Below are positions 18,364-22,881 of a stretch of DNA of 22,881 nt, piece by piece (positions within the stretch are counted from its first letter, which is position 1; each line of letters opens with the position of its first letter). A program made the translations under genes and the position numbers. Below the pieces are notes generated by a model. The model had not been told where the DNA came from. It saw only the letters and a list, made by a program, of their open reading frames with translations, and made no database searches. The stretch comes from CAZOIA01 sp964579675 (lineage in GTDB: Bacteria > Planctomycetota > Phycisphaerae > UBA1845 > PWPN01), in NCBI GenBank assembly GCA_964579675.1, contig CAZOIA010000087.1:1-22881 (forward strand), in the 5' to 3' direction.

Positions 18364-18617
18364 ACTTGAACCGTCGCCAGCAGGGCGTTGCCCGTGGGAA
18401 GGGGCTCGTCGTGTTCCGCCATGTCCTCAAGCGTCAGTTCGATCGCCTCACGGATGTTGGCCATGGCCCGATCAATCCCCTTACCCTGGCTGTGGCAGCC
18501 GGGCAGGGAGGGGCAGGTGACGGAGTACCAGCCACCGTTTTCCGGTGTGAGCACCACCACGAATTGCCGCGCGTGGGTCTTGACCTTTCGGGCTTGTTTC
18601 TTTTTGGTTCGGGCCAT
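18360..18617 (-). CDS. hicB: HicB-family antitoxin, short form
   Basis: This is an 85-residue protein matching the HicB partial RNase H-like fold: FVVVLTPENGGWYSVTCPSL followed by PGCHSQG, then ANIREAIELTLEDM. It neutralises HicA by direct binding. The first 17 residues (MARTKKKQARKVKTHAR) are a Lys/Arg-rich extension before the conserved domain. There is no C-terminal ribbon-helix-helix or helix-turn-helix, so DNA binding for autoregulation, if any, may depend on the basic tail; that is inference. The ATG at 18617 follows GGAAGG by 7 bases. It lies downstream of a candidate promoter at 18655-18683. Confidence 0.92.
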   Translation of the reverse strand: MARTKKKQARKVKTHARQFVVVLTPENGGWYSVTCPSLPGCHSQGKGIDRAMANIREAIELTLEDMAEHDEPLPTGNALLATVQV

Positions 18618-18654
18618 TTACGCACCTTCCTTTGGACAGGTCCGTTTACGGTCA

Positions 18655-18683
18655 ATTGTAGCAGAAGGTGTTGGGAACATGAA
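18655..18683 (-). promoter_or_regulatory. Candidate hicBA promoter with a small palindrome
   Basis: On the minus strand TTCATG (18683-18678) and TACAAT (18660-18655) are 17 bases apart; the -10 box is good and the -35 weak. Between it and the hicB ribosome binding site, the palindrome CCGTTTACGG at 18642-18651 (CCGT and ACGG arms) would lie at the transcription start and could be an operator. Confidence 0.4.
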
Positions 18684-18874
18684 ACCCAAGAAGCAGCGTC
18701 TGACGGCGTCACCAGGGCGATTGTCTGATCCGCAGACGTCCCGCAAATAGCCTCGGTGGTCTGGAGGTGATGCGGCGGCGGCAGTTGGCCTGGGGGTCCC
18801 CCACCGCCGAAGCCATGCCCCCCCGGTTCATCTAGGCCCCACTGGGCCCGTCGATCGCGGCCCGGGGCTTCAAG

Positions 18875-20458
18875 CTACCGCGCGTATTCCACCGCCCGCA
18901 TCTCGCGAATCAGCGTGACCTTCACCTCCCCGGGGTAGGTCATGTCCTGCTCGATCTGTTTAGCTATGTCGTAGGCGGTCTTGGCGGCAGAGCGGTCCTC
19001 CATCTTGTCGGCATCGACGATCACGCGGACCTCCCGGCCCGCCTGCACCGCGTACGCCTGTTTGACCCCCGGGAACGCGTTGGCGATGCCTTCGAGTTGC
19101 TCGAGCCGCTTGATGTAGCGTTCCAGCGATTCCCGTCGACTCCCGGGCCGGGCCGCACTGATCGCGTCCGAGGCAGCCACCAGGGGCGTGTACGGGCTCG
19201 TCGCTTCAACATCGCCATGGTGCCCGGCGATCGCGTTGAGGACTGCCGGCTTCTCGTTGAACCGCTTGCAGATATCCGCGCCGATTTGCGGGTGACCACC
19301 CTCGACCTCATGGTCCACCGCTTTGCCCACGTCGTGCAGCAGCCCGCACCGCCGGGCCAACGCCCCATTCAAGCCCAACTCGTCCGCCATGATCTGGCAC
19401 AGGTACGCCACCTCGACGCTGTGCTGGAGAACGTTTTGCCCGTAGCTGGTCCGGTAGCTCAGGCGGCCAAGCAGATCGATCAGCTTGCGGTTCAGCCCGC
19501 CGACATTAGCTTCGATCGATGCCTTCTTGCCCCGCTCGAGGATCTCCCGGCTTACCTCCGCCCGGGTCGCCTCAACCACCTCCTCGATCCGAGAGGGGTG
19601 AATTCGACCGTCCTGCACGAGCTTGTCCAGGGCCAGCCGGGCCACCTCACGCCGCACCGGATCGAACGCGCTGACCACCACCACCCCGGGCGTGTCATCC
19701 ACGATCACGTCCACGCCGGTCGCTTTCTCGAACGCGCGGATGTTTCGGCCCTCGCGGCCAATCACCCGGCCCTTCATATCGTCCGATGGGACATCCACCG
19801 TGCTGACGGTGTGGGCGCTCGTATGCTCCGTCGCGTAACGCTGAATGGCGGTCACGATCACTTCGCGCGACTTGGCCTCCGCGGTCTCCCGGGCCTCGGT
19901 CAGGGTCTTGGCCACGATCTCCGCGGCATCGTGCTCCACCTCGTGCCGGACCTCGGTCAACACCAGCGAACGGGCCTGATCGGGCCCCATCCCACTGATC
20001 CGATGCAATTGGGCGCGCTGCTGCTCCAGTGTTTCCTCGAGTTCGCGCTCCTTCTTGCTGGTATCTGCCTCACGCCGTTTGAGCCGCTCCTCACCTTGAT
20101 CGAGCGTCCGTTCCTTGGTCGCCAGCGTATCGAGCTTCTTGTCGAGGTTATCCGCGCGTTTTTCCAGCCGCCTTTCCGTCTCCTTCAGATCGTCTCTAAC
20201 CTGCGAGCTTTGCTTCTCGAACGCCTCCATTCTTTGGATGAATTCCGCCTTTGCATCGACCTGTGCCTCTTTGACAATGACTTCAGCTTGGCTCTTCGCC
20301 TCGTCGGCAATCCGGCTGGCCTCTTGCTGGGCAAGGGCAAGGCGCTGCTTCCCGAGAATCAGCAGCACCAGGTAGGTGGCCACGATCCCAATAAGCAAGC
20401 CGAGGAACAAGAAAGCAGCCCATTCCGACGAGACTGCCAGAATCACGGGCAGTCCCAT
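18875..20458 (-). CDS. rny: Ribonuclease Y
   Basis: RNase Y is a membrane-anchored endoribonuclease that starts mRNA decay in many bacteria lacking RNase E. The 527-residue protein has one N-terminal membrane segment (about residues 10-36), a long charged coiled coil (about 40-200), a KH domain with GREGRNIR at 234-241, and an HD domain with the catalytic pair H375-D376 in LLHDVGK, followed by GHHGD and the C-terminal VIREMRAVEYA-type end seen across the family. Length and domain order are normal. The ATG at 20458 is preceded by GGAAGGTGAGAC. The gene is preceded by about 690 bases of apparently untranslated DNA after a near-consensus promoter (21150-21177), which is unusual. Confidence 0.97.
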   Translation of the reverse strand: MGLPVILAVSSEWAAFLFLGLLIGIVATYLVLLILGKQRLALAQQEASRIADEAKSQAEVIVKEAQVDAKAEFIQRMEAFEKQSSQVRDDLKETERRLEKRADNLDKKLDTLATKERTLDQGEERLKRREADTSKKERELEETLEQQRAQLHRISGMGPDQARSLVLTEVRHEVEHDAAEIVAKTLTEARETAEAKSREVIVTAIQRYATEHTSAHTVSTVDVPSDDMKGRVIGREGRNIRAFEKATGVDVIVDDTPGVVVVSAFDPVRREVARLALDKLVQDGRIHPSRIEEVVEATRAEVSREILERGKKASIEANVGGLNRKLIDLLGRLSYRTSYGQNVLQHSVEVAYLCQIMADELGLNGALARRCGLLHDVGKAVDHEVEGGHPQIGADICKRFNEKPAVLNAIAGHHGDVEATSPYTPLVAASDAISAARPGSRRESLERYIKRLEQLEGIANAFPGVKQAYAVQAGREVRVIVDADKMEDRSAAKTAYDIAKQIEQDMTYPGEVKVTLIREMRAVEYAR

Positions 20459-20699
20459 GTCTCACCTTCCTATCAAGCATGAAAAACCTCCCAGGCCCTT
20501 GCCGGTCTCCGGGTGCCCGTCCAGCACCACCGGTGGCCTGCGGTTGGATCACAGTTGTCTCGACGGGATTACGGGGAGGAAGTTCGCGGGTGCAAACCCA
20601 CCACGCAGATGGGACTCAATACCGGCCCTCAAGCATGAGGACTCAATGCCCGAACGCCCGGCCACCGCCGGTACGTCTTGTTTCCGATGGGATCGTGTT

Positions 20700-20885
20700 C
20701 TTCGCCCTGGTGTGTCGGTGGTTGTGTCCTGGCCACGACTGGTCTGAGGCGCCGCAGTATCCTCTTAGAGCAATGCCCCCGCTTGGCAACGCCCATCCGC
20801 ATTTCGCTGACCCTGTTCGTTAGCCGTCACCGCCGCCATCCTTCGTCTCATATATGCTCGTCCTGGCTACGACACACATTCGAAG
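20700..20885 (-). ncRNA. Candidate structured RNA upstream of rny, 6S-sized
   Basis: On the minus strand the 5' end CTTCG-AAT-GTGTGTCG (20885-20870) pairs with the 3' end CGACACAC-CAGGG-CGAAG (20717-20700), giving 8-bp and 5-bp stems separated by an internal loop. Inside, GAGCA can pair with TGCTC, and AATGC with GCATT. The overall 186-nt rod with loops has the length and outline of 6S RNA, and from memory 6S genes in several groups lie near rny or zapA. I could not confirm the conserved central bubble, so the family is only a suggestion; the strand is inferred from the upstream promoter. Confidence 0.3.
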
Positions 20886-20949
20886 TCTTCTCGTACCACG
20901 CCCGGGACACCCCGACCCCGGTCCCAACGGGAAACTGTTTCAGGGATTG

Positions 20950-20968
20950 ACCTCGCGGCCTGCGAGGT
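20950..20968. other. Perfect 7-bp hairpin in the rny leader region
   Basis: ACCTCGC and GCGAGGT enclose the five bases GGCCT. It lies between the strong minus-strand promoter and the candidate structured RNA, so it would be part of the same transcript. It has no T-run and is not an obvious terminator. Confidence 0.5.
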
Positions 20969-21149
20969 GCATTGGGTAACCACGAATCTCCTTCGATCGC
21001 GGCCGCCGGCCAAACGCCGGGCGACCTGACACCCGATGTCGCCGCACACACTCCGCCACGCCGCCCCTCCGCGGAACTGGCGCGATGTGCCGCAACTTCC
21101 CGGATCACACAATATCAGCGCTCAATTCTGCGCAACTCAATCCATTCTC

Positions 21150-21177
21150 ATTATAAGGTGTACTCCGGAGCCGTCAA
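21150..21177 (-). promoter_or_regulatory. Near-consensus sigma-70 promoter pointing toward rny
   Basis: On the minus strand TTGACG (21177-21172) and TATAAT (21155-21150) are 16 bases apart. The -10 is perfect and the -35 matches five of six bases, the best promoter match in the window. Transcription would begin near 21143, and the first convincing gene downstream is rny, about 685 bases away. Confidence 0.6.
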
Positions 21178-21212
21178 GCCGATTACCCTCGTGGGTGGTA
21201 CGCCCAACTCTA

Positions 21213-21245
21213 AGCCAGTTAGAAGGTTATCCTTCCTCTCTGGCT
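21213..21245. other. Interrupted hairpin upstream of the strong promoter
   Basis: AGCCAG (21213-21218) pairs with CTGGCT (21240-21245), and inside it GAAGG pairs with CCTTC around a TTAT loop. It lies 36 bases upstream of the -35 box at 21172-21177, outside that transcript; it could end a transcript or bind a regulator. No T-run follows on either strand. Confidence 0.4.
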
Positions 21246-21444
21246 GACGATGATCCGTCGCCCGCGGTTTTATCGGCAGGACATCATCCCGGCAGGAAGA
21301 CCTGGTCCGATAGCTCTGGCTCGAAGCTAATGTTAGGCTTGTGTTTGGTATCCGCTGATCCCTGGTTCTCGTAGCCCGAGATGCGACGAGACCCGCCTGC
21401 CCGCCATTCTCAGCCGTTCTCGGTGAACTTATCTCAAATGACCC

Positions 21445-21473
21445 TTGTCGTTTCACCGATCTAGATGTATTGG
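21445..21473 (+). promoter_or_regulatory. Weak candidate promoter for the MshEN-like gene
   Basis: TTGTCG (21445-21450) and TATTGG (21468-21473) are 17 bases apart, about 50 bases before the ATG at 21526. Both boxes have mismatches, so this is only a suggestion. Confidence 0.2.
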
Positions 21474-21525
21474 ATCGGCTTCTTCTTGTCACCAGTGCCA
21501 CCGCTCGCGTGGGTGGGGTGTTATC

Positions 21526-21927
21526 ATGAAACGACCTTTCGCGGACTATCTTCTGGCCGCAGGTCGCCTGAGTGAACAGCGCCTGCGGTCGATCTCGCAT
21601 GACGAATGGGTGTCTCGCGAGCCCATCGGCCGGTTGGCTCTCCTCCATGGTCTGCTTGCCGTGCAGGACATCGATCACATTCTCCATCGGCAGAGAACCG
21701 AGCAGAAGTACTTCGGCGAAATCGCGATGGAGATGGGACTGATGACCGAGGCTCAACTGCGGGTCCTGCTGGCCGGCCAGGGGGTCCGGGCCTGCATTGA
21801 GCTGACCGAGGATCTGGCCCTGTCCGGCCAGATGGATATGGCAGAGGGCCTGATAGCAATGTCGCAGTTCGCTTCAAGTGAGGAGTTCTCCAAGGTCTTC
21901 GAAGCCGACACTGCCAGGGCGATGTGA
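21526..21927 (+). CDS. Small protein with duplicated MshEN/GspE-N-like helical motif
   Basis: This is a 133-residue soluble protein with no signal peptide or membrane segment. I chose the ATG at 21526 because the conserved-looking sequence begins there and a G-rich GGTGGGG lies upstream. Two 23-residue units, 29 residues apart, match each other: residues 34-56 (IGRLALLHGLLAVQDI and on) and 63-85 (FGEIAMEMGLMTEAQL and on), each with the pattern G..(A)...GL......(I/L)L..Q. A weaker third unit is at residues 5-23. The pattern resembles the N-terminal (MshEN) module of type II secretion and pilus ATPases, in which tandem units can bind cyclic di-GMP. The Arg that usually precedes the first Leu-Gly is not conserved here. 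The rest (88-133) is a helical acidic tail. No function is claimed. Confidence 0.75.
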   Translation: MKRPFADYLLAAGRLSEQRLRSISHDEWVSREPIGRLALLHGLLAVQDIDHILHRQRTEQKYFGEIAMEMGLMTEAQLRVLLAGQGVRACIELTEDLALSGQMDMAEGLIAMSQFASSEEFSKVFEADTARAM

Positions 21928-21980
21928 CCGCCGCCCGTCGGGAACGCAAGCCATCCTCTCCGGGATTGCTCATCAGGGAG

Positions 21981-22137
21981 TTCACCACGGAGACACAAAG
22001 GACACGGAGGAAAGAAGTTAGGTGAAATCCTACCGGCTGGATATCTCGACACTGTCTTGGCCGGCATGTACGAAGTCCATGGGTCGTTTCCGACCGACTT
22101 CCTTGTTCTCTCCGTGCTCTCCGGTCTGCGTGGTGAA
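21981..22137. repeat. Imperfect inverted-repeat element (CACGGAG type)
   Basis: The left arm at 21981-22013 starts TTCACCACGGAGAC and contains CACGGAG. The right arm at 22105-22137 is its approximate reverse complement, reading TTCACCACGCAGAC and then CACGGAG on the minus strand. About 90 bases separate the arms. The element lies in the 394-bp gap between two plus-strand genes and contains no transposase. Sequences rich in ACCACGGAGACAC are, from memory, dispersed in many bacterial genomes; the paired inverted arrangement suggests a MITE- or REP-like element. The rest of the gap holds the promoter at 22176-22204. Confidence 0.6.
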
Positions 22138-22175
22138 TAATCCGGACTCTGCCGCGCGGCGCAGCCCCCCCGGCG

Positions 22176-22204
22176 TTGCAAGCCAAGACGCCGCGTCCTA
22201 CACT
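22176..22204 (+). promoter_or_regulatory. Candidate sigma-70 promoter for the ACT-domain gene
   Basis: TTGCAA (22176-22181) and TACACT (22199-22204) are 17 bases apart, each with four of six consensus bases. Transcription would begin near 22211, giving a leader of about 110 bases before the ATG at 22322. Confidence 0.4.
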
Positions 22205-22321
22205 ACGGTCAACCAGCGTACGAGAACGGGCTGACTGCTTGCCCATACTCGCGGTGCGTTTCAGGGATGGGTGCGCGGGTCGCCCCGGTTTTCACGCTGA
22301 ACACGTATGCAGGAATCATCC

Positions 22322-22864
22322 ATGCCCAACTATGCACTGTTGACCGCCACCGGCAGCGACCGCCCGGGAATAGTGTCGGCCATCACCGGCGTTCTGCTGG
22401 AAAGCGATTGCAACATCGAGGATTCTCAGATGGCCCGGCTGGGGCCCAACTTCGCCTGTATGCTCATGATCCGCATGCCCGAGGGCATGGTCGGTCAGCA
22501 GGTCGGCGATCGGCTGGCCGGTGTCGCCCGCCAGCTCGGGCTTCGGCTGCACCTGGAAGACCTGCGGCCCGAGGAGGCCAGCGAAACCCGCTCCGATTAC
22601 CCCAAACACCTCATCCACGTGTACGGGGCCGACCGCAAGGGCATCATCCACCGGATCACCGTCCGCCTGGCCGAGCAAAGCGTGAACATCACCAATTTGC
22701 ACACCGAGGTGATTCATCACCACACGCCGCTCTACGTGATGATGATCGAGGTCGAGGTGCCGCCCTTCGTGGACGTCGGTCAACTCCAAGAGGACCTCGC
22801 CGCGATCGGAAGGGAGATTGAAGTGAGGGTCTCCATGAAACCCAAAGACGACGCGCGATTCTAG
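22322..22864 (+). CDS. Double ACT-domain protein, GcvR-like
   Basis: This is a 180-residue cytoplasmic protein made of two ACT domains. The first (about residues 3-80) starts YALLTATGSDRPGIVSAITG and the second (about 95-170) starts HLIHVYGADRKGIIHRIT; the DRPGI and DRKGI turns are the ligand-binding loops. Tandem ACT proteins of this size include GcvR, the glycine-cleavage repressor accessory protein, and other amino-acid sensors; which one cannot be decided here. I prefer the ATG at 22322, which has AGGA 7 bases upstream; the in-frame ATG at 22307 has no ribosome binding site. No enzyme domain is attached. The gene ends 17 bases before the window end, so its downstream partner is not visible. 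Confidence 0.88.
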   Translation: MPNYALLTATGSDRPGIVSAITGVLLESDCNIEDSQMARLGPNFACMLMIRMPEGMVGQQVGDRLAGVARQLGLRLHLEDLRPEEASETRSDYPKHLIHVYGADRKGIIHRITVRLAEQSVNITNLHTEVIHHHTPLYVMMIEVEVPPFVDVGQLQEDLAAIGREIEVRVSMKPKDDARF

Positions 22865-22881
22865 CTCGTCTGTTCCACGAT

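Larger units (their letters stand above)
20459..21525. other. 1.07-kb intergenic region without a convincing gene
   Basis: Open frames in this stretch (for example 20848-21108 and 21151-21756, minus) lack ribosome binding sites and resemble no protein I know. The region is richer in A and T near 21100-21170 than its surroundings. It contains a strong minus-strand promoter (21150-21177), several hairpins (20950-20968, 21213-21245) and a 186-nt segment closed by complementary ends (20700-20885). I looked for tmRNA, RNase P RNA and SRP RNA landmarks on both strands and did not find them. Confidence 0.6.

Noticed and set aside
18679..18750. Possible 23-residue basic peptide (starting MKPKKQRLTAS) upstream of hicB on the plus strand
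   Set aside because: An SD-like AAGGTG lies upstream, but the frame overlaps the hicBA promoter, is very short, and has no supporting evidence.
19097..20482. Plus-strand open frame of 461 codons opposite rny
   Set aside because: It is antisense to a complete RNase Y with KH and HD motifs.
20459..20500. Attenuator-type terminator just before rny (TTTTT at 20486-20482, minus)
   Set aside because: No stem ends directly before the T-run.
20561..20830. RNase P RNA on the plus strand (GGAGGAAGTTCG and a GGGT-GCAA-ACCC tetraloop hairpin looked suggestive)
   Set aside because: The universally conserved GAGGAAAGTCC and ACAGAA blocks are absent in the right order on both strands.

Overview
The window is a GC-rich bacterial chromosome segment with about 15 convincing protein genes and one more cut by the left edge. 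Lineage is inferred, not proven. A HAF-repeat protein with a C-terminal PEP-CTERM sorting signal, a secreted sulfatase, a MoxR/DUF58/transglutaminase operon, an RNase Y and several short dispersed tandem repeats together suggest a Planctomycetota genome, possibly Phycisphaerae. No rRNA, tRNA, CRISPR array, transposase or phage gene was seen.

Layout. 1-2893 (minus): tandem secreted paralogs resembling DUF4139 proteins. The first 76 bases of the window are almost identical to the matching part of the next paralog. 3124-5432 (minus): a DUF47/PhoU-like protein followed by a PiT phosphate transporter, with a good candidate promoter at 5530-5559. 5763-8817 (plus): uvrB (nucleotide excision repair) and nadC (NAD synthesis), separated by two kinds of short repeat. 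8934-9911 (minus): a ROK-family sugar kinase, convergent with nadC. 10085-14640 (minus): MoxR AAA+ ATPase, DUF58 protein and a TgpA-like membrane transglutaminase; the last two overlap by 4 bases. 14909-16231 (minus): a secreted sulfatase, whose upstream region carries five 20-bp tandem repeats. 16855-18021 (plus): the HAF/PEP-CTERM protein. 18133-18617 (minus): a HicB/HicA toxin-antitoxin pair. 18875-20458 (minus): RNase Y. 21526-21927 (plus): a small protein with a duplicated helical motif resembling MshEN/GspE N-terminal modules. 22322-22864 (plus): a double-ACT-domain protein resembling GcvR.

The genes form independent functional units: phosphate uptake (DUF47 with PiT), a MoxR-DUF58-transglutaminase module probably acting at the cell envelope, and a toxin-antitoxin pair. 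The remaining genes are mostly housekeeping.

The least explained stretch is 20459-21525, about 1.07 kb without a convincing gene. It has a near-consensus minus-strand promoter about 690 bases before rny, several good hairpins, and a 186-nt segment closed by long-range complementarity that could be a structured RNA of 6S size. Other points worth checking are the sharp identity boundary between the secreted paralogs, the intergenic repeat families, and an inverted-repeat element at 21981-22137.
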